Counted from the first letter of the stretch, positions 27,922 through 40,655 are shown. The stretch: 58,495 bases of DNA from an uncultured Mollicutes bacterium (GCA_946500425.1 CAMMVQ010000005.1:1-58495); one strand, 5' to 3'. A program made the numbers and translations. Notes: a model not told the origin generated them from the sequence alone.

Positions 27922-30900
27922 GTGGCTTATAAGATTAAAAAAGTAAACGAATACCGTGAAAGAAGGGACTTCTCAAGAGTTAATAATTCCTTGGAATTGG
28001 GCGGATTATTAGAAATTCAAACGGAGTCTTACAAAAAGTTTATAACCGAAGGAATCAAGGAAGTCTTAGAAGAAATAAGCCCAGTAGAAAATTTCTCTGG
28101 AACTTTATCTTTGGAATTTGGTGATTATTCTTTTGATGAACCAAGGCACACAATAAAAGAATGCAAGGAGAAAAAAACTACTTATGCAGCGCCTTTAAAA
28201 GTTCAAACTCGTTTGTTTAACAACGAAACTGGCGAGGTAAAAGAACAAGAAATATTCTTGGGGGACATGCCACTTATGACTGACTCTGGCTCATTTATTT
28301 TTAACGGCTCAGAGCGTGTTATCGTGTCTCAATTAGTTCGTTCACCAAGTGTTTATTATGGTAGGGAAATCGATAAAAATGGTCGTTCGATAATATCATC
28401 ACAATTAATTCCAAATAAGGGTACTTGGCTCGAATATAAGCTTAATAGTAAAGATGTTGTTGACGTTCGTATTGATCGTAACCGTAAGGTTGTTATTACC
28501 GCCTTTTTAAGGGCTTTCGGATTATCTAATGATGAGGATATTCTTAAGCTATTTGGCAAGGATGAGTATTTAGTAAATACTTTAGCTAAAGACTCAACCA
28601 AGAATACTGACGAGGCTTTACTTGAAATTTACGAAAAGTTAAAACCTGGAGAACCCGCAACGCTTGATAGTGCTAAAAACCAATTAATTACTAGGTTTTT
28701 TGACAACTTTAGATATGATTTAGCTAAGGTTGGTCGTTATAAGTTTAACAAGAAGTTAAACGTTTGTGACCGTTTGTTAGACCAAAAATTAGCTGAAGAT
28801 ATAGTAGTTTCTGGTAAGGTTGTAATACCATCTGGAACTAAGGTTACAAGTGAAGTGTTAGAAACTTTAAAACCAATATTAGCCAATGGATACGGAATGG
28901 TGGATTCAACGATGGATAAAGAGTTAGACTCTCATACCATGGTGCAAGTAATTAGTATATATTCACCAACTAATCCAGACGAGGTAATAAAAGTTGTTGG
29001 TAACGACCAGACTCTTGACGTTAAAACGCTTACTATATCTGATATATATGCGTCTGTTTCTTATTATTTAAACCTTTTACATGGTGTGGGTTCGATTGAT
29101 GAAATAGACCATTTATCAAACCGTCGTCTAAGGCAGGTTGGAGAACTTTTACAGAACCAATTTAGGGTTGGTGTGGCTAGAATGGAAAGGGTTATTCGCG
29201 AGAGAATGACTACCTTAGACATAGAAACCGCAACCCCAAAAACGTTAATTAACATAAGACCGATAACGGCTGTTATTAAAGAATTCTTTGGTTCAAGTCC
29301 GTTATCTCAGTTCATGGACCAGATAAATCCATTATCAGAGTTAAATAATAAACGTCGTTTATCAGCTTTAGGACCTGGTGGGTTATCCCGTGATAGGGCC
29401 GCTATGGAAGTGCGTGACGTAAACGTTTCTCACTACGGAAGAATTTGTCCAATTGAGTCTCCGGAAGGAGCTAACATCGGTCTTATTACGTCTTTAGCTA
29501 ACTATGCAAAGGTTAATGAGTACGGATTTATAATGACTCCATACAGAAGGGTAAAAGATGGAAAATTACAAGACCAAATTGACTATTTGACCGCGGACGA
29601 AGAAAATGGACACGTAATCGCACAAGCCAAGGTTGAAATGGACGGTGATACCATTGTTCAAGAGCATTGTCCTGCCCGTCGTAATGGTGAAAACATCATC
29701 GCAAAACCAAGCGAAATAGATTATATTGATGTTGCTCCACAGCAAATTGTATCTGTTACCACCAGTTGTGTTCCGTTCCTTGATCACGATGATGCTCACC
29801 GTGCGCTAATGGGTTCTAACATGCAGCGTCAGGCACTTCCTTTGCTTAAGGCAGAGGCTCCATTAGTAGCAACTGGCGTTGAGGCTCAAGCCGCAAAAGA
29901 TAGTGGCGTGGCCGTAACGGCTAAAGCTGATGGTGTTGTAGAATACGTTGATGGTAAGAAAATCGTTGTTAAAACAACCAAAGCAAAAGATATATACATA
30001 TTAAAGAACTTTGAGGGTTCTAACGCTGGTACTTGTTATCATCAAAGGCCAATTGTTAGAATCGGAGATAAGGTAACCCGTGGTCAAATTATCGCCGATG
30101 GTCCTTCAACTGATAAAGGTGAAGTGGCGTTAGGTAAAAACTTAGTTGTAGCGTTCATGACTTATAATGGTTATAACTATGAGGACGCAGTAATTTTAAA
30201 CGAAAGAATGGTTAAAGACGACGTTTTAACCTCAATTTACATAGAGGATTATGAGATACAATGTCGTGATACTAAGTTAGGACCTGAGGAAATTACCCGT
30301 GACATTCCAAACGTAAGTGAAGAAGCACGTAAGAATTTGGATGCCAATGGTATAATTAGAATAGGTACGGAAGTTAAAGAAGGAGACATTTTAGTTGGTA
30401 AGGTTACGCCAAAAGGAATGGTAGAGCTTACTTCTGAGGAGAAACTATTACATGCTATCTTTGGAGAAAAAACCCGTGAGGTACGTGATACTTCTTTGCG
30501 TGTTCCACACGGTGGTGCTGGTATCGTTCATGATATAAAAATCTATACAAAAAAGGATTCTGATGAGCTTCCAAGCGGAGTTTCTAAGGAAATTCGCGTA
30601 TACATCGTTCAAAAACGTAAGATACAAGTTGGTGACAAAATGGCTGGTCGTCACGGAAACAAAGGTGTTATTTCCCTTGTTGCCCCACAAGAAGACATGC
30701 CATATTTACCAGATGGTACGCCAGTTGACATATTACTTAACCCACTAGGTGTTCCGTCACGTATGAATCCTGGTCAAATACTTGAGATGCATTTAGGTAT
30801 GGCTGCTAAGAAACTTGGTGTTTATACCGCAACCCCAGTATTTGATGGTGCCTCATGGAAGGATATTCAAGAAATGATGGCTGAAGCTGGTATGGCACCA

Positions 30901-31554
30901 GATGGTAAAACGGTTTTATATAACGGAAAAACAGGTGAACCGTTTGATAATCGTGTTGCGGTTGGTGTTATGTACATGATAAAACTAGACCACATGGTAG
31001 ATGATAAGCTTCATGCTCGTGCAACTGGACCATACTCCCTTGTTACGCAACAACCACTAGGTGGTAAGGCACAATTTGGTGGACAAAGATTTGGAGAAAT
31101 GGAAGTTTGGGCATTATATGCTTATGGTGCCGCACACGTTCTTCAAGAAATTTTAACCGTTAAATCAGACGATGTTGTTGGCCGTGTTAAGGTTTACGAA
31201 TCAATCGTTAAAGGAAAACCAATTGACCAAGCCGGCGTTCCTGAAAGCTTCAGGGTATTAGTTAAAGAGTTCCAGGCTTTAGGATTAAACATTGCCATGA
31301 TTAATGAAGATGGTAAAGAAATTGATGTTAAAACTTTAGAAGAGGAAGAAGACAAAGAAGTTTTGCCTTTATCCATAGAGGAAATAGATAACGTTTCAAT
31401 GGTAAAACCAAAACAGAACGTAGATGTTATTTCAGAAACAGAAAATTCACAGGACGAAGAAATAGATGAGGAAGAAGAAGACGACTACGAAGCAGACATC
31501 GAAGATAAATTAGATGATTTAGATGATTCTTTGTTAGAAGGGAGTGATGAATAA
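27922..31554 (+). CDS. rpoB: RNA polymerase beta subunit
   Basis: Full-length RpoB ([14 protein letters not shown]..., [40 protein letters not shown]); GTG start. Confidence 0.98.
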   Translation: MAYKIKKVNEYRERRDFSRVNNSLELGGLLEIQTESYKKFITEGIKEVLEEISPVENFSGTLSLEFGDYSFDEPRHTIKECKEKKTTYAAPLKVQTRLFNNETGEVKEQEIFLGDMPLMTDSGSFIFNGSERVIVSQLVRSPSVYYGREIDKNGRSIISSQLIPNKGTWLEYKLNSKDVVDVRIDRNRKVVITAFLRAFGLSNDEDILKLFGKDEYLVNTLAKDSTKNTDEALLEIYEKLKPGEPATLDSAKNQLITRFFDNFRYDLAKVGRYKFNKKLNVCDRLLDQKLAEDIVVSGKVVIPSGTKVTSEVLETLKPILANGYGMVDSTMDKELDSHTMVQVISIYSPTNPDEVIKVVGNDQTLDVKTLTISDIYASVSYYLNLLHGVGSIDEIDHLSNRRLRQVGELLQNQFRVGVARMERVIRERMTTLDIETATPKTLINIRPITAVIKEFFGSSPLSQFMDQINPLSELNNKRRLSALGPGGLSRDRAAMEVRDVNVSHYGRICPIESPEGANIGLITSLANYAKVNEYGFIMTPYRRVKDGKLQDQIDYLTADEENGHVIAQAKVEMDGDTIVQEHCPARRNGENIIAKPSEIDYIDVAPQQIVSVTTSCVPFLDHDDAHRALMGSNMQRQALPLLKAEAPLVATGVEAQAAKDSGVAVTAKADGVVEYVDGKKIVVKTTKAKDIYILKNFEGSNAGTCYHQRPIVRIGDKVTRGQIIADGPSTDKGEVALGKNLVVAFMTYNGYNYEDAVILNERMVKDDVLTSIYIEDYEIQCRDTKLGPEEITRDIPNVSEEARKNLDANGIIRIGTEVKEGDILVGKVTPKGMVELTSEEKLLHAIFGEKTREVRDTSLRVPHGGAGIVHDIKIYTKKDSDELPSGVSKEIRVYIVQKRKIQVGDKMAGRHGNKGVISLVAPQEDMPYLPDGTPVDILLNPLGVPSRMNPGQILEMHLGMAAKKLGVYTATPVFDGASWKDIQEMMAEAGMAPDGKTVLYNGKTGEPFDNRVAVGVMYMIKLDHMVDDKLHARATGPYSLVTQQPLGGKAQFGGQRFGEMEVWALYAYGAAHVLQEILTVKSDDVVGRVKVYESIVKGKPIDQAGVPESFRVLVKEFQALGLNIAMINEDGKEIDVKTLEEEEDKEVLPLSIEEIDNVSMVKPKQNVDVISETENSQDEEIDEEEEDDYEADIEDKLDDLDDSLLEGSDE

Positions 31555-34500
31555 TGCTAGATGCAAATAGATTCGAAGGAATTAAAATATCCATTGCTTC
31601 CCCTGAACAAATTCGTGAGTGGTCTTATGGAGAAGTTAAAAAGCCAGAAACAATAAATTATCGTACGTTAAAGCCAGAACGTGATGGTTTATTCTGCGAA
31701 AAAATCTTTGGACCAACAAAGGACTACGAATGTGCTTGTGGTAAGTACAAAAGATTAAGGTATAAAGATATTATTTGTGATAGATGTGGTGTTGAAGTTA
31801 CTAAGTCTAAGGTTCGTCGTGAACGGATGGGACACATTGAACTTGCAACGCCAGTGTCTCACATATGGTTTTTTAAGGGCGTTCCGTCTCGTATGGGATT
31901 AGTACTTGACATGTCTCCAAGGGATTTGGAAGAGGTTTTATACTTCGTGTCATACGTAGTAATTAATCCAGGGGATGCACCGCTTGAAAAGAAACAAACC
32001 TTATCCGATAAAGAATATCGTGCCTATTATGAAAAGTACGGAAACACTTTTGAAGTTGGAATGGGTGCGGAAGCAATCTTAAAATTACTAAAAGAAATTG
32101 ACGTAAAAGAAGAAATTAAGAAGATAGAAGAAGAATTAGAAGGAGCACAAGAACAAAAAAGAACAAGACTATTAAAGAGATTGGACATTCTTGATTCTTT
32201 TGATAAGTCAGGAAATAAACCAGAGTGGATGATACTAACGGCGCTTCCTGTTATTCCACCTGAATTAAGACCAATGATACAATTAGATGGTGGGCGTTTC
32301 GCAACCAGTGATTTAAATGATTTATATAGACGTGTTATTAACCGTAATAATCGTTTGAAAAAATTACTTGAGTTAAACGCACCTTCAATCATTGTTCAAA
32401 ATGAAAAAAGAATGCTTCAAGAAGCAGTTGATGCATTATTTGATAACGGAAGACGTGGAAGAAACGTAACTGGCCCTTCTAACAGACCTTTAAAGTCCAT
32501 TTCAAGCATGTTAAAAGGTAAGCAAGGACGTTTCCGTCAAAACTTACTTGGTAAGCGTGTTGACTACTCAGGACGTTCAGTTATTGCAGTTGGTCCAACA
32601 TTAAAGATGTATCAATGTGGCATACCAAAAGAAATGGCACTTGAATTATTTAAGCCTCACGTTATTCATGGTCTAGTAGAAAGAGATATTGTTCATAATA
32701 TTAAATCTGCTAAGAAATTAATTGAAAACCAAGATGAGAGAGTATGGGACGTTGTTGAAGACGTAATTAAAGAACATCCAGTAATGTTAAATCGTGCTCC
32801 AACGCTTCACCGTTTAGGTATTCAAGCATTTGAACCAAAACTAGTTAGTGGTAAGGCTATAAGATTACATCCACTAGTTTGTACGGCGTTTAACGCTGAC
32901 TTTGATGGTGACCAAATGGCCGTTCACGTTCCTCTTTCAGAGGCGGCTCAAGCAGAAGCTAGAATATTGATGCTTGGGGCTAATAACATTCTTTCACCAA
33001 AGGATGGAAAACCAATCGTTACGCCATCGCAAGACATGGTTTTAGGTAATTATTACATAACCATGGAAAAAGCTGGTATTGAAGGCGAAGGAAGGATTTT
33101 TAAAGACCCTAACGAAGCAATAGAGGCTTATGAAAGAAGAGAACTTACGCTTCACGCAAGAATTGCTTTGCCAGCTAAATCTTTGAAATATAAAATGTTT
33201 ACCGAAGAACAAAAACAAATGTATTTAGTTACCACGGTTGGTAAGTTAATCTTTAACGAAGTTTTACCAGACGGATTCCAGTACGTAAACGAGCCAACTG
33301 ACGAAAACTTTGAAAATTTAACGCCAATGAAGTTCTTCTTGCCAAGAGGAACAAACATTCCAGATGCCATAAAGGAAATGCCACTTACAAAACCGTTCCC
33401 ACAAGGAGCTTTAAAGAGCATTATCGCACAAATCTTTAAACGTTATAAAACGACTGAAACTTCTATAATGCTAGACCGCTTAAAGGATTTAGGATTTAAA
33501 CATTCTACTTTATCTGGTATTTCAATTTCTATCGCTGACGTTGAAACAAGTGAGCATAAGAAGGAAATTGTTGAAGAATCACAAAAAGTAGTTGATATGA
33601 TTAATAAACAATACCGTCGTGGTTTAATAACCGATAGAGAACGTTACGAAAAAGTATGTGCCGTATGGAATGAGGCTACCAATAAAGTTACGGCGGAATT
33701 AAAGGCTAAGGTTGAGGCTCCATCTGATAACCCAATCATGATGATGATAAACTCTAAAGCGCGTGGTAATATATCACAGTTTACCCAGTTAGCTGGTATG
33801 CGTGGACTTCTTGCTAAACCTAATGGTGAAGCGGTTGAAATTCCGGTTACCTCTTCATTTATTGACGGATTATCAGTGTCAGAATTCTTCATTTCAACGC
33901 ACGGTGCCCGTAAGGGTAACGCTGATACCGCGTTAAAGACAGCTGACTCTGGATATTTAACGAGACGTTTAGTTGATGTTGTTCAGGACGTTATCGTAAG
34001 AGAAGAGGATTGTGGTACCATTCAAGGTGTTAACGTTTCAGCTTTAATTGATGATAATGCCGGAACCGTAATTGAGTCTTTACACGAGAGAATCGTTGGA
34101 AGATACACCAATAAAAAGGTTATTAATCCTGAAACAAAAGAGTTAATAATAGATAAAAACGAACTTATTACCGAACCAATCGCAGATAAAATTGATAAGG
34201 CAGGTATTAAGTCGGTAGAAATAAGAACGGCTCTTACCTGTAAGACTGAAAACGGTGTTTGTAGGCATTGTTATGGTATGAATTTAGCTACTGGTAACGT
34301 TGTTGAAATAGGCGAAGCCGTTGGTATTATGGCAGCACAGTCAATTGGGGAGCCTGGTACTCAGCTTACCATGAGAACATTCCATACTGGAGGCGTTGCT
34401 TCTGGTGAGGATATTACTCAAGGTTTACCACGTGTTCAGGAGCTATTTGAAGCTAGAATACCAAAAGCTAAAGCAACCATTGCCGAGATAAATGGTACGG

Positions 34501-35186
34501 TAACCAAGATTGATGACTTAAACGGAAAATATAGGATAGAAATATCTAATGACGTCGAAACAAGAGAACATACTACTAATTATGGCGTTAAACTTTGTGT
34601 AGAAGTAGGGGCCGAAGTTAAAGCCGGTGATAAACTTAACGTTGGTTCAATTAATCCGAAGGAACTACTTGCGGTAACTGACCCAATCACCGCTCAAAAT
34701 TACATTTTGGCTGAAATACAGAAAGTTTATAAATCACAAGGTGTTGATGTTTCTGATAAACACATTGAAATACTTGCCCGTCGCATGATAGCTAGAATTA
34801 AAATAGTTGATGGTGGTGAAACTGAGTTAGTAGCGGGAAAATTAGTTTCAATGCACGAATTTACTAAAATAAATAAAGAAGCTATAATAGAAGGTAAGAA
34901 ACCTGCTACCGGAAGACCTATCATGTTAGGTATTACCAAGGCATCACTAGAAACAGATTCGTTCTTATCAGCAGCTTCATTCCAAGAGACAACCAGAATA
35001 TTAACTGACGCCGCAATAAAAGGAAAGGTAGACCATTTAACTGGATTAAAAGAAAACGTTATTATTGGTAAACTTATTCCTGCAGGTACTGGCTCTAAGT
35101 ATTATTCTAATGTTAAGTATACGCTTGAAAGTGAAAAAGTTGATGATGATGCTTTAGACGTGTTAGAAGAACAACTAACTGATTAA
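31554..35186 (+). CDS. rpoC: RNA polymerase beta' subunit
   Basis: [23 protein letters not shown] zinc ribbon, [12 protein letters not shown] catalytic motif. Confidence 0.98.
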   Translation: MLDANRFEGIKISIASPEQIREWSYGEVKKPETINYRTLKPERDGLFCEKIFGPTKDYECACGKYKRLRYKDIICDRCGVEVTKSKVRRERMGHIELATPVSHIWFFKGVPSRMGLVLDMSPRDLEEVLYFVSYVVINPGDAPLEKKQTLSDKEYRAYYEKYGNTFEVGMGAEAILKLLKEIDVKEEIKKIEEELEGAQEQKRTRLLKRLDILDSFDKSGNKPEWMILTALPVIPPELRPMIQLDGGRFATSDLNDLYRRVINRNNRLKKLLELNAPSIIVQNEKRMLQEAVDALFDNGRRGRNVTGPSNRPLKSISSMLKGKQGRFRQNLLGKRVDYSGRSVIAVGPTLKMYQCGIPKEMALELFKPHVIHGLVERDIVHNIKSAKKLIENQDERVWDVVEDVIKEHPVMLNRAPTLHRLGIQAFEPKLVSGKAIRLHPLVCTAFNADFDGDQMAVHVPLSEAAQAEARILMLGANNILSPKDGKPIVTPSQDMVLGNYYITMEKAGIEGEGRIFKDPNEAIEAYERRELTLHARIALPAKSLKYKMFTEEQKQMYLVTTVGKLIFNEVLPDGFQYVNEPTDENFENLTPMKFFLPRGTNIPDAIKEMPLTKPFPQGALKSIIAQIFKRYKTTETSIMLDRLKDLGFKHSTLSGISISIADVETSEHKKEIVEESQKVVDMINKQYRRGLITDRERYEKVCAVWNEATNKVTAELKAKVEAPSDNPIMMMINSKARGNISQFTQLAGMRGLLAKPNGEAVEIPVTSSFIDGLSVSEFFISTHGARKGNADTALKTADSGYLTRRLVDVVQDVIVREEDCGTIQGVNVSALIDDNAGTVIESLHERIVGRYTNKKVINPETKELIIDKNELITEPIADKIDKAGIKSVEIRTALTCKTENGVCRHCYGMNLATGNVVEIGEAVGIMAAQSIGEPGTQLTMRTFHTGGVASGEDITQGLPRVQELFEARIPKAKATIAEINGTVTKIDDLNGKYRIEISNDVETREHTTNYGVKLCVEVGAEVKAGDKLNVGSINPKELLAVTDPITAQNYILAEIQKVYKSQGVDVSDKHIEILARRMIARIKIVDGGETELVAGKLVSMHEFTKINKEAIIEGKKPATGRPIMLGITKASLETDSFLSAASFQETTRILTDAAIKGKVDHLTGLKENVIIGKLIPAGTGSKYYSNVKYTLESEKVDDDALDVLEEQLTD

Positions 35187-35210
35187 AGAAAGTTTTATAC
35201 TTTCTTTTTT
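35185..35210 (+). terminator. Rho-independent terminator after rpoC
   Basis: AAAGAAAG-ttttata-CTTTCTTTTTT. Confidence 0.75.
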
Positions 35211-35264
35211 ATTGACTTTTAAGTTTAACTTTGATAATATAGCATCACGAATGGAGTTGAGTTT

Positions 35265-35654
35265 ATGTATACAAGAAGAAAGCGTGCATCGAAAAGGGAT
35301 TCGGATGACCTTGTTTCATCTATATGTTATGATTTTTTAAGGTATAATTCAGATATATTCTTTATAATTAAAAAGACGTACATAGAAGAAAAAGGACGTT
35401 TTTACGAACGGAAGGGTGCAATGCAAGTCTTTTGTTCGGTTCCTTTAGAAGAATTGATTGTACCACCTAATTTAAAACTTAACCCGGATGGTAGCATAAC
35501 CGCTTGGTGTGATGATAAAGTTCTAATGTACCTTAAGTATCAACAGGTTACTTTTTATGATGGGGAAATAAATGGTAGAAAAAAAGAAAGAATGTATTTA
35601 GATTTTGTACCAGAAGAAAATGTATTAAAAATTATAAAAACATCACATAAATAA
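35265..35654 (+). CDS. Hypothetical protein (129 aa), no family recognised
   Basis: Own ORF between the rpoC terminator and tilS; preceded by GGAGTTGAG ribosome-binding site. Confidence 0.6.
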   Translation: MYTRRKRASKRDSDDLVSSICYDFLRYNSDIFFIIKKTYIEEKGRFYERKGAMQVFCSVPLEELIVPPNLKLNPDGSITAWCDDKVLMYLKYQQVTFYDGEINGRKKERMYLDFVPEENVLKIIKTSHK

Positions 35655-35700
35655 TGGTGTTTTTATTTATTTGTGATAAAATATACGTTAGGTGATTTTC

Positions 35701-37047
35701 ATGAACGATGTTTTAAAGTTTCTTAAAAAGTTAAGCGATGAATTAACGGGTTACGTTATTGTTGGGGTGTCTTACGGACCAGATTCCATGGCCTTGTTAG
35801 ATCTAATTAAGAATAATTTGCCTCATGTAAAAATTGTTTGTGCCCACGTTCATCATAATCACCGTAAAGAAAGTGATGAAGAGGCTTCCAGGTTAAGAAC
35901 ATATTGCAATGATAACAAAATATTATTTGAAATGTTAAAAATAGAAAAATATGCTAAAAAGAGTTTTAGTGAAGAAGAAGCGAGAAAAAAGAGGTATGCT
36001 TTTTTTAAGTCATTAGCAAGTAAGTATGATACCCGTTATGTTTTTACCGCACACCACGGTGATGATTTGGTGGAGACGGTTTTAATGCGAATAGTAAGAG
36101 GTTCAACTTTAAAGGGTTATGGAGCGATAAGCTTGATTTCAAGTCAAGAGGACTATACCTTGGTGAGACCACTACTTTTCGTAACCAAAAATGATTTGTT
36201 AACGTATTGCGATGTAAAAAAAATTCCGTATGCAATTGATGTTACGAATGATAATGACAATTATACAAGAAACCGGTATCGTAAATACATGTTGCCATTT
36301 TTAAAACGGGAAAATCCAAATGTTCATCGTCAATTTTTGATGTTTTCTACAACTTTAAATGAGTATGATAAGTACGTTTCTAAAGAAGTTAATAAAGTTT
36401 ATGATGTTTTGGTACAAAATAACTCATTACTTTTAAACGAACTTTTAAAGCAAGATAAATTAATTATAAAATTAGTTATTTATAAGTTTGTTAAAACTTT
36501 TACAAACCTTGATGATACTAGTATAAGTTTTAGGGTTATTGATGATATACTATCATTTTTAATTAATAATAAGCCTTCAGGGGAGCTATACCTTCCAAAA
36601 GATTATAGGGTTGTTAAAGATTATGGTAGGTTATTTATTGATAAGCAAGAAAACGAAGAACAAATTTACTGTTACGAACTATCTAAAGACGTTGTATTAC
36701 CAAGCGGGTCATTAATTCAAATAATGAATAAGTTAGATGATACTTCTAATTATACTAGTGCGTTTTTAAGTAGTGAAATTAATATGCCAATTTTCGTTAG
36801 AAACAAACGAGATGGTGACCATATGGTGGTTTTAGGAATTAATAAAGATAAAAAAATAAAAGATATTTTCATAAATGAAAAAATAAGCAAAAGAAATAGA
36901 AAAGCTTATCCGGTGGTGGTTGATTCATCTGGTGAAGTAATATGGCTTCCTGGTGTTAAGAAATCTAAATATGATAGGTCAAAACAGGGAAAGTATGATA
37001 TAATATTAAAGTATCTTAAGGAGGGAAATAATGATTGCACAAAATAA
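35701..37047 (+). CDS. tilS: tRNA(Ile)-lysidine synthase
   Basis: PP-loop variant VGVSYGPDSMALLDL, HVHHNHR, AHHGDDLVETVLMRI; upstream of ftsH. Confidence 0.92.
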   Translation: MNDVLKFLKKLSDELTGYVIVGVSYGPDSMALLDLIKNNLPHVKIVCAHVHHNHRKESDEEASRLRTYCNDNKILFEMLKIEKYAKKSFSEEEARKKRYAFFKSLASKYDTRYVFTAHHGDDLVETVLMRIVRGSTLKGYGAISLISSQEDYTLVRPLLFVTKNDLLTYCDVKKIPYAIDVTNDNDNYTRNRYRKYMLPFLKRENPNVHRQFLMFSTTLNEYDKYVSKEVNKVYDVLVQNNSLLLNELLKQDKLIIKLVIYKFVKTFTNLDDTSISFRVIDDILSFLINNKPSGELYLPKDYRVVKDYGRLFIDKQENEEQIYCYELSKDVVLPSGSLIQIMNKLDDTSNYTSAFLSSEINMPIFVRNKRDGDHMVVLGINKDKKIKDIFINEKISKRNRKAYPVVVDSSGEVIWLPGVKKSKYDRSKQGKYDIILKYLKEGNNDCTK

Positions 37048-39001
37048 TCAAAACATGAAGAAAGGAATGTTTCCTTATGCGCTTTTACTAGCTATTGCCA
37101 TAATGTTATTATTATTTTATAACATGACTAGTGGTACTAATAAGGAATTAACATATAATGAATTTAATAAAGCATTAAACGAAAATAAAGTTGAAGAGGT
37201 GGTTATTACTCCTAGTACGGCGGCTTATACTTATCAAATAAATGGTAAGTTAAAAGATTCTAAAGAAGGAGAAACGTTTAGTGTAAAAACACCACTTTCT
37301 GATACGGTAATTAATAAGATAGTAGCTTCTAGTGAAGAAAAGGATTTTAAAATAGTATCTAAATCAGACCCATCATCTAGTGCGTGGTACGTTTTCTTAA
37401 TGAACATAGCGCCTTACTTATTAATTATTGGTGTTGCCTTCTGGTTCTTTACTAAACAGTTAAATAGCCAAAAGGGTTCAATGGACTTTGGCCGTAGCAA
37501 GGCAAAGTTAAACCCGGACCAAGGAAAAGTAACGTTCAAGGATGTTGCGGGTCTTCCGGAAGAAAAAGAAGAGTTACAAGAGTTAATAGACTTTTTGAAG
37601 TATCCTAAGAAGTTTCAAAAATTAGGTGCTAGAATACCAAAGGGTGTTTTACTTGTAGGGCCTCCAGGAACTGGTAAAACGTTACTTGCTAAAGCAGTAG
37701 CAGGAGAGGCTAACGCTCCGTTTTACTTTATATCTGGTTCTGATTTCGTTGAGTTATACGTAGGTGTTGGGGCAAGTCGTGTTAGGGACATGTTTAAGCA
37801 AGCTAAGCAAAACGCACCTTGTTTGATATTCATAGACGAAATAGACGCCGTTGGTCGTCAACGTGGTACTGGTATTGGTGGTGGCCATGACGAAAGAGAA
37901 CAGACTTTAAACCAATTATTAACCGAAATGGATGGGTTTGGAGCTAACGAAGGAATCATAATCATAGCAGCAACCAACAGACCTGACGTGCTTGATCCAG
38001 CCCTTTTAAGACCAGGAAGATTTGATAGACAAGTTACCGTTAATTTACCTGACATGAAAGCAAGAGAAGACATTCTTAAAGTTCATGCTAGAAACAAGAT
38101 TTTATCAAAGAGTGTTCATTTGGATAGTATTGCTAAGCGTTGCGTCGGATTTAGCGGGGCGGATTTGGAAAACTTACTTAACGAAGCGGCTTTACTTGCC
38201 GTAAGAAGAGAAAAGTCAGCTATTACCATGTCCGAGATTGATGAGGCGATTGACCGTGTCATAATGGGGCCTGCTAAGGTTACTAAAAAGTACACGGAAA
38301 AAGAAAAACGACTTGTTGCTTATCACGAGGCTGGTCACGCCGTTTTAGGTATTAAATTGGATGATGCAAACGACGTTCAAAAAGTTACCATTATTCCACG
38401 TGGTCAAGCTGGTGGATATAACTTAATGATGCCAAAAGAAGAAAAGTTTACTGCTACTAAAACCGAGTTGCTAGAACAAATCATGGGACTTTTAGGAGGC
38501 CGTGTAGCGGAAGAGGTGGTTTTTAAAGAGGTTACTACGGGCGCTCATAACGACTTTGAAAAGGCAACTAAAATAGCAAGAAGCATGGTAACTGAGTATG
38601 GTATGTCTTCATTAGGACCAGTTCAATTGGAAACACCAGAAGGTGGTTCGTTCTTGGGAAGAGATTACAATAAAAACAGAAACTTCTCGGATCAAGTGGC
38701 TTTAGAAATTGATAACGAGGTAAGAAAGATAATAAATGGTTGTTATGATAAAGCTAAAAAGATAATAGAGAAAAATCGTGATTTGCTTGATTTAATAGCT
38801 AAAAACTTAATTGAACATGAAACTTTAACCAAAGAACAAATAGATTATTTAGCAGAAAATGGAAAAATGCCTCCTGAGGACATGCTTGAGGACGTTAATT
38901 TATCAAAGCTAAAAGAGATGGCTAAAGAAAAAGGCATTAAGGGTTACAGTACCATGAGCAAAGAAGAGTTGAAAAAAGCTTTGGAAGAAACAATCGAATA
39001 A
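37031..39001 (+). CDS. ftsH: ATP-dependent zinc metalloprotease FtsH with C-terminal Rho_N/SAP-like extension
   Basis: [24 protein letters not shown]-terminal [31 protein letters not shown] resembles Rho_N. Confidence 0.96.
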   Translation: MIAQNNQNMKKGMFPYALLLAIAIMLLLFYNMTSGTNKELTYNEFNKALNENKVEEVVITPSTAAYTYQINGKLKDSKEGETFSVKTPLSDTVINKIVASSEEKDFKIVSKSDPSSSAWYVFLMNIAPYLLIIGVAFWFFTKQLNSQKGSMDFGRSKAKLNPDQGKVTFKDVAGLPEEKEELQELIDFLKYPKKFQKLGARIPKGVLLVGPPGTGKTLLAKAVAGEANAPFYFISGSDFVELYVGVGASRVRDMFKQAKQNAPCLIFIDEIDAVGRQRGTGIGGGHDEREQTLNQLLTEMDGFGANEGIIIIAATNRPDVLDPALLRPGRFDRQVTVNLPDMKAREDILKVHARNKILSKSVHLDSIAKRCVGFSGADLENLLNEAALLAVRREKSAITMSEIDEAIDRVIMGPAKVTKKYTEKEKRLVAYHEAGHAVLGIKLDDANDVQKVTIIPRGQAGGYNLMMPKEEKFTATKTELLEQIMGLLGGRVAEEVVFKEVTTGAHNDFEKATKIARSMVTEYGMSSLGPVQLETPEGGSFLGRDYNKNRNFSDQVALEIDNEVRKIINGCYDKAKKIIEKNRDLLDLIAKNLIEHETLTKEQIDYLAENGKMPPEDMLEDVNLSKLKEMAKEKGIKGYSTMSKEELKKALEETIE

Positions 39002-39005
39002 CAAA

Positions 39006-39030
39006 AAGAGCTCATGCATAGTGAGTTTTT
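39006..39030 (+). terminator. Terminator-like hairpin after ftsH
   Basis: GAGCTCA-tgcata-GTGAGTTTTTTT. Confidence 0.6.
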
Positions 39031-39034
39031 TTGT

Positions 39035-39063
39035 TTGACAATGAAAGCGAATAGTGGTAGTAT
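39035..39063 (+). promoter_or_regulatory. Sigma-A-type promoter upstream of the sigma-factor gene
   Basis: TTGACA - 17 nt - TAGTAT, 30 bp before ATG 39093. Confidence 0.7.
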
Positions 39064-39092
39064 CTAACAATGTAAATTGTTTGGGGGAAAAT

Positions 39093-40655
39093 ATGAACGG
39101 TGAAATTATTGGTAAAATAAATGATAAGCTTAAAAACATTAAAGGGAACATGACGTTAAAAGAATATGACTTGGATGAGATAATATCTTTATTCCGTCTT
39201 AATGAAGACGAAAAACAAGAATTATATGACTATTTAGATAGCCAAGGAATAATTATTTCTTATGATTTTGAATTTAAGGATCTAAATAAGGATAGTGATT
39301 CTGACGTAAAACTATATTTAAAAAGTTTGGCTTCGAAAAAATGTGATTTGTTATCACCCGAAGAAGAAATGTTGTTGTTTAAAAAGTTAAAACAAGGTGA
39401 TAAAGCCGCCAGAGAAAGACTTATTTGTGCTAACCTTAAGTTGGTTGTGTCGGTTGCTAAAAGATATAACGGTCCTAAATTATCCTTTTTAGATAGAATT
39501 CAAGAAGGAAATACTGGTTTAATAACAGCCATTGAAAGGTTTGACGCTCAATTAGGAAATAAATTTAGTACTTATGCTACGTGGTGGATTAGGCAAGCGA
39601 TAACAAGAGCAATGTCAAACCAAGCCGAAATAATTAGAAAGCCGGTCCATGCCATTGAATTAAGAAATAAAATAAAAAAACTTGTTAAATACGAGGGTTT
39701 AAATTATGAAGAGGCAGCCCAAAGACTTAAGGTGTCTTCTTTAAGAGTAAATAGCATAATTTCTACTTCTGATGACAATATAGTGTCTTTGCAAACGCCT
39801 ATTGGTGAAAAAAAAGTAGATATGCTTGAGGATTTTATTCCTTATGATGAAGATGGATACCAAAATTTGGAATCATCGGAGTTAAAAGCAAACGTATTAA
39901 ACATAATTGATGAAATAACGATTGGTAGGTTAGCCCATACTTATAGTCAGTCAGAGTTGAGTATAATATATTATTTTTATACTTCATATATTAAGACTTC
40001 TGAAGAAATTGAAAACATGAAATTAGAAGATATAAAACAAATAGTAATGAGCCATAAAACAAAAGAAAAGATTATCAAGATATTAACGGAAGAAACACAA
40101 GAGTTAGTTTTAAAAATAGATTCTTGTGATAATTATCCTAAAAAATTAACGTATGAAAAAAGATTGAAAGGTCTAAATAACATTTTGAGAAATTTATTAT
40201 TTGATAGTTTGAAAAATCGTAATATCCCTACCTTATTAAATTACTTGGAGGATACGGGTTTTAAGAACCTAATGCCAAGTGTTAAAAAAGTTAGTGAAAG
40301 ATATGATAAGATGCTTAATAATTTATTCATAACGGGAAAACTTAGTGGTATTTTTAACGAGGTTACGTTAATGTTAAAAAGTAAGGGTTATAATGTGGGA
40401 AAAACAGATGTTAAGATGGTAATAAACATTATTGGTGATGTTTATGTTGCTTTTAGGAATAAGGATATTTTAATTCAAAGGCTCGGTTTAGATGAAACTC
40501 AAGAAGTTTCGACGTTAGAAGTACTGGCAAAAAAATATTGTATATCAAGAGAAAGGATAAGGCAATTAGAAGAAAGATTGCTTAGAAATCTAAAAAAGAA
40601 GATATTATCAAGACGCGTAATAGATGAAGCTAGTATTAAAATAAAAAGGCACTAA
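39093..40655 (+). CDS. RpoD-like sigma-70 family factor with ~175-aa insertion between sigma3 and sigma4
   Basis: Sigma2 (DRIQEGNTGLITAIERFDAQLGNKFSTYATWWIRQAITRAM), sigma3 (SLQTPIGEKKVDMLEDFI), sigma4.2 at the very C-terminus (STLEVLAKKYCISRERIRQLEERLLRNLK). Confidence 0.88.
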   Translation: MNGEIIGKINDKLKNIKGNMTLKEYDLDEIISLFRLNEDEKQELYDYLDSQGIIISYDFEFKDLNKDSDSDVKLYLKSLASKKCDLLSPEEEMLLFKKLKQGDKAARERLICANLKLVVSVAKRYNGPKLSFLDRIQEGNTGLITAIERFDAQLGNKFSTYATWWIRQAITRAMSNQAEIIRKPVHAIELRNKIKKLVKYEGLNYEEAAQRLKVSSLRVNSIISTSDDNIVSLQTPIGEKKVDMLEDFIPYDEDGYQNLESSELKANVLNIIDEITIGRLAHTYSQSELSIIYYFYTSYIKTSEEIENMKLEDIKQIVMSHKTKEKIIKILTEETQELVLKIDSCDNYPKKLTYEKRLKGLNNILRNLLFDSLKNRNIPTLLNYLEDTGFKNLMPSVKKVSERYDKMLNNLFITGKLSGIFNEVTLMLKSKGYNVGKTDVKMVINIIGDVYVAFRNKDILIQRLGLDETQEVSTLEVLAKKYCISRERIRQLEERLLRNLKKKILSRRVIDEASIKIKRH

